Notes under the pieces: generated by a model
What the model was told of the DNA's origin: nothing
Seen by the model: only the letters and a program-made list of their open reading frames with translations
The model's database searches: none
In this document: in pieces, positions 7,855 to 15,444 of the stretch
Numbering within the stretch: the stretch's first letter is position 1
Layout: every line of letters starts with the position of its first letter
Source: Bordetella genomosp. 5
GTDB lineage: Bacteria; Pseudomonadota; Gammaproteobacteria; Burkholderiales; Burkholderiaceae_B
Reading direction: 5' to 3'
Length of the DNA stretch: 64,000 bases
Assembly (NCBI RefSeq): GCF_002261475.1
Contig: NZ_NEVN01000005.1
Location: 124,001 to 188,000 of the forward strand
Position numbers and translations under genes: made by a program

Positions 7855-9006
7855 ATGGACGCCATTACTCCCGACCGCGACTTGCGCGGAACCGCAGACC
7901 GCAGTGCCGCCCGCGGTTGCGGCATCAGTCAATATCCCGTGCTGTGCCGCGTGCTGTCGGCACTAACCGCCACCACGCTGCTGTTGCTGGCCATCGCCGG
8001 CATCCTGGCGTTCCTGGTCGTTCGCGTCGTCGAACTGCGGGTGGACAGCATCGTGGGCCCGCGCGGCCAGGTCGGTGACGTCCGCGTGCGGCCCAACGAG
8101 ATCGTGCTGACCGATGTGGTCCTGCCCGGCACCGCCGGCCAGGCGCCCACCCGCGCCGAGCGGGTGGTGCTGGTGCCGCGCTGGCGCGAGTTCCTGACCC
8201 ACCAGGCCGTGTTCGAGCGCGTGCTGGTGCGCGGCTACGACATGGAAGTGCTGCGCGACAGCGAAGGCACGCTGCACGTGGCGCCTTCGCTGGCGCGCGC
8301 CCTGGCCATCGCCCGCGGCGAAGACGGCCAGCCGCGCCCGGCCTGGGCCGGCCGCGTGGTGCTGACCGACGGCACGATGCGCTATCGCGACCAGACCGTA
8401 TCCAAGAACGGCCACGAAATGGTGTTCGAGCAGGCTCGCATCGAGCTCACGCCGCTGGCGGTGCCGGCGGGCGACGAGCGCATGGACGTGCGCTTCGAAG
8501 GCGTGACGGCCAAGGGCCCGGAGGGTCAGCGCGGCATGGCGGCCCTGGTGGGCTGGGTGCGCGGCAAGGGCCAGGACGCCGATCTGCGGCTGGCGGTGCG
8601 GCACATGCCGGCGGCCCAGGTGGCGCCGTATCTGCAGCTCTCGCACAGTGCGCCCATCACCGGCGGGCTGATCGATCTGGACATGCGCACCGATGTGCGC
8701 GACCACGCGCTGCAGGCCAACGGCACCCTGGCGCTCACCAAGGTGCGCTTCGGCGACGAGGGCAGCATCTTCGCGCTGCCGCGCCAGGCGGTGTTGAGCG
8801 CGATGGCCGACCGTAACGACACGGTGCGGTTCGACTTCACCGTCAAGGGCAGCCTGGACGATCCGAAGTTCGCCTTGCAGCAGAGCCTGCCGCAGCGTGT
8901 CGCGGGCGGCTTCGCCCGTGCCGTGGGCGTGTCGGCCGAAGGGGCGTCCGAAGGCTTCACCGGCGCCGTGCGCGAGATGGGCAAGGCGTTCACCAACCTC
9001 TGGTGA
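7855..9006 (+). CDS. DUF748/AsmA-like membrane-anchored protein
   Basis: Starts at 7840 (TTG), 7846 and 7855 are in frame; I prefer 7855 because GAGG lies 9 nt upstream. The 383-aa product has one N-terminal membrane helix (about 34-57) and then a long periplasmic beta-rich domain with AsmA/DUF748 features: VGDVRVRPNEIVLTDVVLPG, VLVRGYDMEVLRDSEGTLHVAPSLARAL, and GLIDLDMRTDVRDHALQANGTLALTKVRFG. AsmA-like proteins act in envelope lipid transport. The unit is monocistronic and ends at a perfect palindromic terminator preceded by a 27-bp tandem duplication. Confidence 0.72.
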   Translation: MDAITPDRDLRGTADRSAARGCGISQYPVLCRVLSALTATTLLLLAIAGILAFLVVRVVELRVDSIVGPRGQVGDVRVRPNEIVLTDVVLPGTAGQAPTRAERVVLVPRWREFLTHQAVFERVLVRGYDMEVLRDSEGTLHVAPSLARALAIARGEDGQPRPAWAGRVVLTDGTMRYRDQTVSKNGHEMVFEQARIELTPLAVPAGDERMDVRFEGVTAKGPEGQRGMAALVGWVRGKGQDADLRLAVRHMPAAQVAPYLQLSHSAPITGGLIDLDMRTDVRDHALQANGTLALTKVRFGDEGSIFALPRQAVLSAMADRNDTVRFDFTVKGSLDDPKFALQQSLPQRVAGGFARAVGVSAEGASEGFTGAVREMGKAFTNLW

Positions 9007-9024
9007 TCTCTGCGCGGACAAGAC

Positions 9025-9078
9025 GATGCGCAGCTGACACGATGCACAGATGATGCGCAGCTGACACGATGCACAGAT
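9025..9078. repeat. Perfect 27-bp tandem duplication
   Basis: Two exact, directly adjacent copies (9025-9051 and 9052-9078) between the DUF748 stop and the terminator. Each unit begins GATGCGCAGCTGACACG and ends GATGCACAGAT. Noncoding on the + strand. Confidence 0.95.
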
Positions 9079-9081
9079 AAG

Positions 9082-9120
9082 AAAATGGCCGGAGGCGATA
9101 TCGCCTCCGGCCATTTTGTT
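9082..9120. terminator. Bidirectional terminator, 36-nt perfect palindrome
   Basis: The palindrome spans 9082-9117, beginning AAAATGGCCGGAGGCGAT and followed by its exact reverse complement. A-run left and T-run right serve both convergent genes (DUF748 and the DUF883-type gene). Confidence 0.88.
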
Positions 9121-9144
9121 GGATGCGTGATCCGGGAGCGCGGC

Positions 9145-9780
9145 TCAGCGGCGGCCGACGATCACGCCAAACAGAAAAGCGGCGCTGGCGGCCCAGCCCA
9201 CGGCTTGCCAGGGATGCGTGCGGACATATTGCTCGGTGCAATCGACCGAGGCACGCATGATCTCGTTGGCGCTGCCGCCGGCTTCGTTCAGGGCCTCGCG
9301 GGCGTCTTCGAGCTGGGCACGCAGACGGGTCTTGAGCACTTCGATGTCTTCGTGACCCGATTCGCGCAGCGTGGTGTCGAGATCCTCGAGCAACTGGCGT
9401 GCGCCGCCACGGCGCGAACGGGTGGCCTCGGCGCCCGTGGCATTCAGCGGCGTGCCGGTGGGCGGGGTCGACGTGGATTCCATGGTTTCTCTCCTGAGTT
9501 TCTGCCGGGGAAAAGTGACACCCGATCGTACCAGTCCGGCGATCCGGTCACGCAGCCACACCGAAGTGGCCGCGCGGGCGGGCATCTTGAGAAAACGGGG
9601 CCAGCCGCTGACAGCGACAAGGCCGATGACGAGGGCCCGCGCGGTGCGCCCGACCTGCAGCGTGGTGTCGGGCGTGGCGGGACCGGGCGTGCGGTCGGGT
9701 TGCTCGGCCAGTTGCCGGCGTTGTTCTTCCATGCGCGCGAGCAGCTGGGCGCGCTCGGCGGCGAGATCGATCTGGCTCAT
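9145..9780 (-). CDS. YqjK-like/DUF883 in-frame fused ORF (internal start at 9483)
   Basis: One uninterrupted 211-codon frame holds two modules. Residues 1-99 resemble YqjK-like proteins (MSQIDLAAERAQLLARMEEQRRQLAEQ, then a hydrophobic GWPRF region). Residues 100-211 are a complete DUF883 protein (QLLEDLDTTLRESGHEDIEVLKTRLRAQLEDAREALNEA ... HPWQAVGWAASAAFLFGVIVGRR, tail anchor). The ATG at 9780 overlaps the stop of the yqjE-like gene (ATGA). The internal ATG at 9483 has its own AGGAG 8 nt upstream. So either a fusion protein, a separate 112-aa DUF883 protein (9145-9483), or both are made. Confidence 0.72.
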   Translation of the reverse strand: MSQIDLAAERAQLLARMEEQRRQLAEQPDRTPGPATPDTTLQVGRTARALVIGLVAVSGWPRFLKMPARAATSVWLRDRIAGLVRSGVTFPRQKLRRETMESTSTPPTGTPLNATGAEATRSRRGGARQLLEDLDTTLRESGHEDIEVLKTRLRAQLEDAREALNEAGGSANEIMRASVDCTEQYVRTHPWQAVGWAASAAFLFGVIVGRR

Positions 9781-10250
9781 GGCTGGCTCCGGTGGGTGGG
9801 TTCCGAGGGGCGGGATGCGGGGCCGCGGACGACCACGTCCGGGGCGGCCGGACGCTGCATGGCGTCACGCAGGGTGTCGGCATCCAGGCGCATCTGCTCA
9901 CCCACGCTCTGGAACGGCAGGCCATCGGGTACACCACGGCGCACGATCAGGAAGCTGATCAGCGCGATGGCGAACCACACGCCCGCGATGATCCAGGCCG
10001 TCATGCGGCGCCACGGCGTGTCCCAAAAATGCACCAGGGCGGCAATCGAGATGAAGGCGGCGGCGCCCATGCCGGTCAGCACGAGCGCGACCAGGGCGAT
10101 CAGCGAGCGCACCAGGGATTGGCGGTACATCGCCATTTCGATATGCAGCAGCTCGGCATACTGACCGAGGCGGCCCGCCGCGAAGCGGGCCAGCACGGTG
10201 ACGCGCGCGAGGCGGGCCTGGAGCGCGGCGGTGAAGCGGGAGGGGTTCAT
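9777..10250 (-). CDS. yqjE: YqjE-like phage-holin-family membrane protein
   Basis: The start at 10250 has GAGGT 7 nt upstream. The 157-aa product has a helical N-terminus (LGQYAELLHIEMAMYRQSLVRSL) and two transmembrane helices (SLIALVALVLTGMGAAAFISIAALVHFW and AWIIAGVWFAIALISFLIVRR), the YqjE/holin superfamily III layout. In E. coli yqjD-yqjE-yqjK are neighbours; here the order is yqjE, yqjK-like, DUF883. Both junctions overlap by 4 nt (with a putative 22-aa leader ORF upstream and the fused ORF downstream). Confidence 0.78.
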   Translation of the reverse strand: MNPSRFTAALQARLARVTVLARFAAGRLGQYAELLHIEMAMYRQSLVRSLIALVALVLTGMGAAAFISIAALVHFWDTPWRRMTAWIIAGVWFAIALISFLIVRRGVPDGLPFQSVGEQMRLDADTLRDAMQRPAAPDVVVRGPASRPSEPTHRSQP

Positions 10251-10315
10251 TGCGGCACCTCGATGAGGTCGGTGCAAGCCTGGGCCCAGGCTCGAAGGGT
10301 GGGGGTCGTGATCAC
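10247..10315 (-). CDS. Putative 22-aa leader ORF coupled to yqjE-like gene
   Basis: GTG start at 10315 with AGAGGAG about 10 nt upstream; the peptide reads (V/M)ITTPTLRAWAQACTDLIEVPQ. Its stop overlaps the yqjE-like ATG (ATGA), the arrangement of a translationally coupled upstream ORF. Too short for family assignment; it could be a real leader peptide, or the yqjE start may be misplaced. Confidence 0.35.
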   Translation of the reverse strand: MITTPTLRAWAQACTDLIEVPQ

Positions 10316-10396
10316 GTCGGCGTGCTCCTCTCTGCTCGTGGTTAACCCGGAATGCCGGCCCTGGTCCGATTGGACCGCGGCTGTAAGGCTTTGTTC

Positions 10397-10411
10397 AGCA
10401 ACTGGCGCGCC
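10397..10411 (-). promoter_or_regulatory. Probable sigma-54 promoter for yqjE/K/DUF883 unit
   Basis: Minus-strand core GGCGCG-CCAG-TTGCT; one deviation (G for A at the fourth base). Predicted start near 10386. It is divergent from the promoter at 10440. Confidence 0.58.
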
Positions 10412-10439
10412 TGCCCCCGATCCTGTACAAACGAACCAG

Positions 10440-10454
10440 GGTACGGGAATTGCT
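10440..10454 (+). promoter_or_regulatory. Sigma-54 promoter for 90-aa protein gene
   Basis: Core GGTACG-GGAA-TTGCT. Predicted start near 10465, 76 nt before the ATG at 10541. Confidence 0.62.
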
Positions 10455-10540
10455 TGTGGCGGGTGAGACAGCGCCGCGCGACCTCGTACCGGCCGCCACG
10501 CATGGCCGTATTGCATGTATCTACCCCCAAGGAGAACGTC

Positions 10541-10813
10541 ATGACATCCAACGCGAAACCCACTGGCAAGTCCGTCAGCGGTGGCGCTCCGGCGCCGGCG
10601 CCCGACGACCAGAGCGTGAGCATCAACGCCAAGGTCCTGCCGCCGCGCGGGCCGGTCGATGTGCCGCGCATGCCGCCCCCGGTCGCCAAGCGCGCCGTGG
10701 ACGAGGCTGGCGAAAGCAGCAAGCCCGCCGAAGACACCCAGACCGAGTCCAACTGGGCCGACCCCGTCGATCCCCAGCCGTACGCCAAGAACGCGCGCTC
10801 GTCGATTTTCTGA
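10541..10813 (+). CDS. Small proline-rich hydrophilic protein, 90 aa
   Basis: AAGGAG precedes the ATG at 10541; the frame extends upstream but through the promoter. The product is rich in P, A, D, S and K (GGAPAPAPDDQSVSINAKVLPPRGPVDVPRMPPPVAKRAVDEAGESSKPAEDTQTESNW split over the middle), with a conserved-looking C-terminus QPYAKNARSSIF. No cysteine, no membrane segment, probably disordered. No family recognised. Convergent with the topoisomerase gene, 53 nt away. Confidence 0.65.
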   Translation: MTSNAKPTGKSVSGGAPAPAPDDQSVSINAKVLPPRGPVDVPRMPPPVAKRAVDEAGESSKPAEDTQTESNWADPVDPQPYAKNARSSIF

Positions 10814-10866
10814 CGTGATGACGCCCGGCATGGCGGCGAGCCGCCATGCCAGCCTTTCTTCCCTGA

Positions 10867-11949
10867 TCACGATTTCTTTTCGCGCGGACATGTCGCCTCC
10901 GGTTCCGGCAGCGCTTGCAGGAACGCAAGCAGGCGACGTTCTTCCGCGGCGAGGCCGCGCGGCGTATCGGGCGCGCGCATATCGGGCGCCAGCGTGCCCG
11001 CCAGATAGGCCTCCATCACGGCAGGGTGGATATAGCACGCGCGGCAGACGGCGGGCGTGTTCGCCAGCCGCTGCGCCACCCGCTTGATCACATCGGTGAG
11101 CTGCTTGCGCGTGGCCGCGGGCGCCTCGGCATCGGCTTGCGCCGGCAGGCAGCACGCGCGCAGCGAGGCATAGGCGTAGAGAGTGCCGGCCCACGTGCGA
11201 TAGTGCTTGGCCGTAAAGTCGGCGCCGCTGGCCTCGCGCAGATATTCGTTGACCAGATCCGAATCCACCGCGCGCGGCTCGCCGTCTTCATCGATGTAGT
11301 GAAACAGTTGCTGGCCGGGCAGGTCCATGCAGCGGCGCACCAGCCGCGCGATGCGCCGGTCGGCCACGGTCACGTCATGCGGCACGCCGCTCTTGCCGAC
11401 AAAGCGCAGCCGGATGCGATCGCCCGCCACCTGGGCGTGACGGCGCGTCAGCGTGGTCAGCCCGAATGATTTGTTGGTACGCGCGTATTCGCGCGATCCG
11501 ACGCGGATACGCGTGAGCTCGAGCAGGCGCACCAGCGTGGCCGCGACCTTGTCGCGCGGCAGGCCGGGCAGCGCCATGTCGCGTTCGATGCGGGCACGGA
11601 TGCGCGGCAGGCACAGGCCGAACGCCGCCAGCTGACCATACTTCTGTGCGTCGCGCACCGTCGTCCATTCGGGGTGGTAGCGATATTGCTTGCGGCCCCG
11701 CGCATCGCGGCCGGTGGCCTGGATATGACCCTGCGGGTCGGGGCAGATCCACACATCGGTGTAGGCCGGCGGAATCGCGAGCATGCGAATGCGGTCCAGC
11801 GTCGCCTTGTCGGTGATGCGCTTGCCGCGGGTATCCAGGTAATGGAAGGTCTTGGCGTTCACGCGCCGGCGGCGATAGCCGGGGCGGCTGTCGTCGGCAT
11901 AGACCAGGCCCGCGGCGGCGGGCAGGGGCAGGAGCTCGGGCGCATTCAT
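10867..11949 (-). CDS. DNA topoisomerase IB (poxvirus-like)
   Basis: A 360-aa type IB topoisomerase: it nicks one strand through a 3'-phosphotyrosine and relaxes both positive and negative supercoils. The N-terminal clamp starts LVYADDSRPGYRRRRVNAKTFHYLD. The catalytic domain shows RIRVGSREYARTNKSFGLTTL, RLRFVGKSGV, FTAKHYRTWAGT and the nucleophile region NTPAVCRACYIHP (Tyr about 306). Size and motifs match bacterial TopIB. No ribosome-binding sequence precedes the ATG, and the predicted sigma-54 start lies only ~2 nt upstream, so the mRNA may be leaderless. Confidence 0.92.
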   Translation of the reverse strand: MNAPELLPLPAAAGLVYADDSRPGYRRRRVNAKTFHYLDTRGKRITDKATLDRIRMLAIPPAYTDVWICPDPQGHIQATGRDARGRKQYRYHPEWTTVRDAQKYGQLAAFGLCLPRIRARIERDMALPGLPRDKVAATLVRLLELTRIRVGSREYARTNKSFGLTTLTRRHAQVAGDRIRLRFVGKSGVPHDVTVADRRIARLVRRCMDLPGQQLFHYIDEDGEPRAVDSDLVNEYLREASGADFTAKHYRTWAGTLYAYASLRACCLPAQADAEAPAATRKQLTDVIKRVAQRLANTPAVCRACYIHPAVMEAYLAGTLAPDMRAPDTPRGLAAEERRLLAFLQALPEPEATCPREKKS

Positions 11950-11961
11950 GGCGGGCGTTCA

Positions 11962-11976
11962 AGCAAGCGCCATGCC
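11962..11976 (-). promoter_or_regulatory. Sigma-54 promoter for topoisomerase IB
   Basis: Minus-strand core GGCATG-GCGC-TTGCT. The predicted start is near 11951, essentially at the ATG (11949). Its -24 end is 6 bp from that of the divergent promoter at 11983. Confidence 0.68.
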
Positions 11977-11982
11977 CGGGCA

Positions 11983-11997
11983 GGCATGGGGGTTGCT
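11983..11997 (+). promoter_or_regulatory. Sigma-54 promoter for DJ-1/PfpI gene
   Basis: Core GGCATG-GGGG-TTGCT. Predicted start near 12008, 44 nt before the ATG at 12052. Confidence 0.68.
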
Positions 11998-12051
11998 GCC
12001 CAGGCGGTCGGGCGCGGCCTGTCCGGCCGGGCGACATGACAAGGAGCAAGC

Positions 12052-12603
12052 ATGGCAACACTGAAAGATCTGAACGTCGCGATCCTGGCCGTCGACGGCT
12101 TCGAGCAGGTCGAACTGACCGAGCCGCGCGATGCCCTGCGTGCCGAGGGCGCGCGCACCATTCTGATCTCGGCCAAGACCGACCCCATCCAGGGCATGCA
12201 CCACGACAAACCGGGCGACCGCTTCGACGTCGATCTGACCTTCGCGCAGGCCGAGGCGGATCCGTCGGAGTTCGACGCGCTGCTGCTGCCCGGCGGCGTG
12301 GTCAATGCCGACGAGATTCGCATGCATCCGAAGGCGCAGGCCTTCGCCCGCGCCATGGTCGAGGCGAACAAGCCCGTCGCGGTGATCTGCCACGGTGCCT
12401 GGCTGCTGATTTCGGCCGGGGTGGTGCGCGGGCGCAAGCTCACCAGCTGGCCCTCGCTGGCCGATGATCTGCGCAACGCGGGCGCGGACTGGCAGGATCA
12501 GGAGGTCGTGCAGGACGGCAAGCTCGTGTCGAGCCGCAAGCCGGACGACATTCCGGCCTTCAACCGCGCCTTCATCGAGCTGCTGCGACAGTCGCGCGGC
12601 TGA
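12052..12603 (+). CDS. DJ-1/PfpI family protein (YhbO-like)
   Basis: A 183-aa single-domain protein with a good AAGGAG site. The fold's nucleophile elbow is VAVICHGAWLL (Cys about 113, His 114), and the LLLPGG loop and VELTEPRDAL glutamate region fit the PfpI/YhbO subgroup. Members act as stress-induced glyoxalase/deglycase or chaperone proteins; activity here is inferred from family. Monocistronic: sigma-54 promoter upstream, strong terminator downstream. Divergent from topoisomerase IB. Confidence 0.88.
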   Translation: MATLKDLNVAILAVDGFEQVELTEPRDALRAEGARTILISAKTDPIQGMHHDKPGDRFDVDLTFAQAEADPSEFDALLLPGGVVNADEIRMHPKAQAFARAMVEANKPVAVICHGAWLLISAGVVRGRKLTSWPSLADDLRNAGADWQDQEVVQDGKLVSSRKPDDIPAFNRAFIELLRQSRG

Positions 12604-12631
12604 CGCTGGCGCGTGCCACGCGCCCACGTAA

Positions 12632-12664
12632 AAAGATCGCCCGGCAATCGGGCGATCTTTCTTT
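12632..12664. terminator. Bidirectional intrinsic terminator
   Basis: Twelve-bp perfect stem (AAAGATCGCCCG / CGGGCGATCTTT), 5-nt loop, A-run before and T-rich tract after. It lies between the convergent PfpI and 64-aa genes. Confidence 0.9.
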
Positions 12665-12714
12665 GCGCCGGGCCGCACGGGGGCGGGCCGGCATGTCGGA
12701 CGCGATGGCCGGTA

Positions 12715-12909
12715 TCAGGGGCGGCGGGCGCCACCGCCGCGATTACGGCTGCTTTGTTGATCGCCGCCGGTGCCGATCTGAGAGGTGTGGCCATCCTTCT
12801 TGCTGCGATTCTGCTCGCTGCCGTGGCTCTGCTGCTCGGTGCGGTCCGTGTCGTCCGTCTGCGGTTTGTCGGCGTCCTTCTGGGCCTGGGTATCCGTGCG
12901 CTGATTCAT
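12715..12909 (-). CDS. Small hydrophilic protein, 64 aa
   Basis: GGAG precedes the ATG. The product (MNQRTDTQAQKDADKPQTDD ... ) is rich in Q, D, T, S, R and G, with no hydrophobic stretch and no aromatic residue; it should be disordered. No family recognised. It lies 33 nt downstream of the CinA-like gene with no promoter between, so it is probably the last gene of the DUF3182 operon. Confidence 0.6.
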   Translation of the reverse strand: MNQRTDTQAQKDADKPQTDDTDRTEQQSHGSEQNRSKKDGHTSQIGTGGDQQSSRNRGGGARRP

Positions 12910-12942
12910 GAGACGTCTCCTTCGTTGACGTGGTGGCGGCCG

Positions 12943-13482
12943 TCAAGCGCGGCCGGCCGAAGAGGCGGCACGCGCATTCGTGCCGCCGTTGAGAAAATCC
13001 TCCACATGACGCGGGATCTGCAGCAGGGCGTACGTCGCGCTGGCGCGCCGGATCGCATTGCGGCTGCCCGAGAACACGCGGGTCTCGGTATAGACGGCGG
13101 GCGTGGCGTCGGCCGCGCCGGCCTTGATCACCCAGGCATAACACTGGGTGCCGGGCGCGATGTCGGGATCGGTATCGTCGGTCACGCCCGTGTTGGAGAT
13201 CACGACGCGCGCGCTGCTGCGGCGCGCCGCGCCCAGTGCCATCGCGCGGGCCACGGCCTCGCTGGTCAGGTTGTGCCGCTGCAGCGTCGTCGCACTCACG
13301 CCGAGCTCGCGCTGCTTGGCCTGCACGGTGTAGGTGACGAAGGCGCAGTCCAGCAGCGAGCCGGCGCCCGGCACGTCGGCCAGGGTGGCGGCGATCAGAC
13401 CCGCCGTGCAGGATTCGGCCGTGGCGAGCGTCAGTTCGTGTTCGCGCATGAAGCGGGCGAGGTGTTCGATTTCAGTATCCAT
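12943..13482 (-). CDS. pncC: CinA C-terminal-domain protein (NMN amidohydrolase, PncC-like)
   Basis: A stand-alone 179-aa CinA domain with the diagnostic TAESCTAGLIAATLADVPGAGSLL near residues 21-44, FVTYTVQAKQRELGV, ISNTGVTDDTDPDIAPGTQCYAWV, and the C-terminal R..A...AL segment. PncC deamidates nicotinamide mononucleotide to NaMN in pyridine-nucleotide salvage. The C-terminus has ~12 extra Ala/Ser residues. It lies 18 nt behind the alpha/beta-hydrolase gene, third gene of a four-gene unit. Confidence 0.85.
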   Translation of the reverse strand: MDTEIEHLARFMREHELTLATAESCTAGLIAATLADVPGAGSLLDCAFVTYTVQAKQRELGVSATTLQRHNLTSEAVARAMALGAARRSSARVVISNTGVTDDTDPDIAPGTQCYAWVIKAGAADATPAVYTETRVFSGSRNAIRRASATYALLQIPRHVEDFLNGGTNARAASSAGRA

Positions 13483-13500
13483 GGCGTCGGTGGCAAGCGC

Positions 13501-14274
13501 TCAGGGGACGGGCCGGGGTTCGCTCAGGCGAGCACCGGTCACCATCTCGGTCACCCAATTGACCAGAACGGACGTGTAGGCGCGCTGCGCCGTCTTGTCG
13601 CTCAGGGCATGGTCGGCGCCGTCGATGATGCGATGAGTCATCGAGTGGGCGCGCCGAAACGACGAGCGGTAATTCATGATGGTGGAATGCGGGATGTAGG
13701 TGTCGTGCTCGGCCTCCACCAGCAGGACGTCGCCGGGGAAATCGGCGCAGGCGGCCAGCGCGCGATTGTCGGCCGGGCCGAGATCGCGCTGGCGATACTC
13801 GCGCAGGACATCCCGGTCGAGCTCGACCTTGGGGCGGTCCCATTCTTCGTCGCGGTACAGCGCCGGCACGTGCAGCGCCAGCCAGCGCACGCGGCGCAGC
13901 GTCGTCAGAATGGTCGCGAGATAGCCGCCGTAGCTGCTGCCGACCACGGCGATCTCGGTGGTGTCGAGGTAAGGATGCGCCGCAAGCTGGTCGTACGCGG
14001 CCAGCACGTCGTGCAGATTCTGTTCGCGCGAGACCTCGCGGCGCTGCGCTTCGGTGGCGGCGTGGCCGCGCAGGTCGAAGGTCAGACACACGCAGCCGAG
14101 CGCGGCGATCCCGCGGGCGCGGGTAAGGTCGAATTCCTGGCTGCCACCCCATCCGTGGATGAACAGCACGCCGGGCACCTTGGTCTGCGGCGTGAGGAAC
14201 GTGCCGGCCAGCGGCGGCGCGCCTTCCACCGCGATTTCGGTGCGATTGCCGATCGTGTTGTTATTGGGCGCCAC
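13501..14274 (-). CDS. Alpha/beta hydrolase
   Basis: GTG start at 14274 with GAGGAG 7 nt upstream; it overlaps the end of the DUF3182 gene by 14 nt. The 257 residues show the hydrolase fold: LFIHGWGGSQ oxyanion loop (~38-46), nucleophile elbow VGSSYGG (Ser ~114), acid VEAEHDTYIP (~193) and His in DGADHAL (~232). The dienelactone-hydrolase/acyl-peptidase-like architecture does not fix the substrate. No signal peptide. Co-transcribed with DUF3182 and CinA-like genes. Confidence 0.85.
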   Translation of the reverse strand: MAPNNNTIGNRTEIAVEGAPPLAGTFLTPQTKVPGVLFIHGWGGSQEFDLTRARGIAALGCVCLTFDLRGHAATEAQRREVSREQNLHDVLAAYDQLAAHPYLDTTEIAVVGSSYGGYLATILTTLRRVRWLALHVPALYRDEEWDRPKVELDRDVLREYRQRDLGPADNRALAACADFPGDVLLVEAEHDTYIPHSTIMNYRSSFRRAHSMTHRIIDGADHALSDKTAQRAYTSVLVNWVTEMVTGARLSEPRPVP

Positions 14275-15433
14275 GGCGGGTCTCCTCGGCCTCGGGTTGG
14301 TCGGGACTCAGCCCGCCCGATTTGGAAATGAAGCCCACCGTGCTGTCGTAGGCATGAAAGGTCAGGTGGCCGCGCGGCGGCTGCACCTGAGGCTGACCAT
14401 AGCGCTCCTGCGTATACGACTGCACCGTCTGCAGCGTGGGGTTTTCGGCAAAGGCCTCGAGCGCCGCGATCTCCGCGATGCTCGCGCCTCCCGCGCGCCA
14501 CGATTGCTCGAGCACGCCGGCGCGTTTGTCGCCGGCCTCGTCCTCGCCGATCGCGACGTCGTAGTTGCGCCGTGACGCGAGCAGGGCGGGGTAACAGGTC
14601 TGCACCGCGCTGTCGTAGACCCGGGCCTGCTGGATAGCCAGGCGTTCATCGGGATGCGTGGTCTGGGCCAGCAGTGCGTCCCAGCCGCCACGCACGACGC
14701 GCAGCCGCGAGCCGCCGTAGACCTGTTCGCCGCGGTTGTCCGAGGTGAGCGATTGCGTGCCGACATAGGCGGCATCCAGGGTGCCGATGCGCAGCGTGCC
14801 CACGCTGTAGGTCTCGAGCGAGGCCAGATTTTCTTCCAGCACCAGACCCAGGCTGCGCACGACGGGCTCCTGCAGGCGGCCCAGCGCGGCCTCGAGTTCT
14901 GCCGCGTTCGCCACCACTTCCTGGCCGCGGCCGGCATTCGCCTCGACCTGTTTGACCCGGATCGGGCCGCGCGCGAGCAGGGTGACGCCGGCGCGTTGCG
15001 CATCGGCCAGGCTGAACGCGGTGTAGCCGGCGAGCGTGACGCCCTCGAGCATCTCGCCCAGACGGCGCGACCAGCTCGACGGCGCGCGCGCCCGTGCGTT
15101 GATCAGCGGGTGCGTGATGGACTTGGTGGCGACATAGGCGTGCGGAACGACGCCGCCGTAGAGGTCGGTTTCGCCGTCGATGCCGAGCGTGCTGGCACGG
15201 GCGCGTCCGATGATGGTACGGGCGGGCACGTAATACACGGAGCCGTAGCGCGGCCGCAGCGCCGGCCGATAGGCGGGCTCGGGGTCGAGATCGAGCAATG
15301 CCGCAATGCGGCGCGCGAGCTGATCCTGCGAGGCGAGCTCGTGTTCGCTGGGCGCCTGGGCGCGGGGATAGGGTACGACCACGCCGCGGCGCGCCGCGGG
15401 GACGTAACTGGAAGAACGGGTGGGCGTCGTCAT
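14261..15433 (-). CDS. DUF3182 family protein (ATP-grasp-like)
   Basis: The 390-aa product matches what I recall of DUF3182: a start region VVVPYPRAQAPSEHELASQDQLARRIAALLDL, then YGSVYYVPARTIIG, LGIDGETDLYGGVVPHAYVATKSITHPLI, GYTAFSLADAQRAGVTLLARGPIRVKQVEANAGRGQEVV and a glutamate-rich LGLVLEENLASLETYSVGTLRI. The GRGQ loop and EE residues suggest an ATP-grasp relative; the reaction is unknown. The ATG has no ribosome site and lies 1-2 nt from the predicted sigma-54 start, so it may be leaderless. First gene of a four-gene unit. Confidence 0.75.
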   Translation of the reverse strand: MTTPTRSSSYVPAARRGVVVPYPRAQAPSEHELASQDQLARRIAALLDLDPEPAYRPALRPRYGSVYYVPARTIIGRARASTLGIDGETDLYGGVVPHAYVATKSITHPLINARARAPSSWSRRLGEMLEGVTLAGYTAFSLADAQRAGVTLLARGPIRVKQVEANAGRGQEVVANAAELEAALGRLQEPVVRSLGLVLEENLASLETYSVGTLRIGTLDAAYVGTQSLTSDNRGEQVYGGSRLRVVRGGWDALLAQTTHPDERLAIQQARVYDSAVQTCYPALLASRRNYDVAIGEDEAGDKRAGVLEQSWRAGGASIAEIAALEAFAENPTLQTVQSYTQERYGQPQVQPPRGHLTFHAYDSTVGFISKSGGLSPDQPEAEETRRGAQ

Positions 15434-15444
15434 GAACGCGTCAG

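Noticed and set aside
10247-11194. 315-codon minus frame upstream of yqjE-like gene
   Set aside because: Mostly opposite or out of frame to TopIB and the 90-aa gene; only its last 22 codons look like a possible coupled leader, kept separately.
12613-14331. 572-codon + frame across CinA and hydrolase genes
   Set aside because: Opposite to two recognised genes; begins in the terminator of the PfpI gene and shows no domain.
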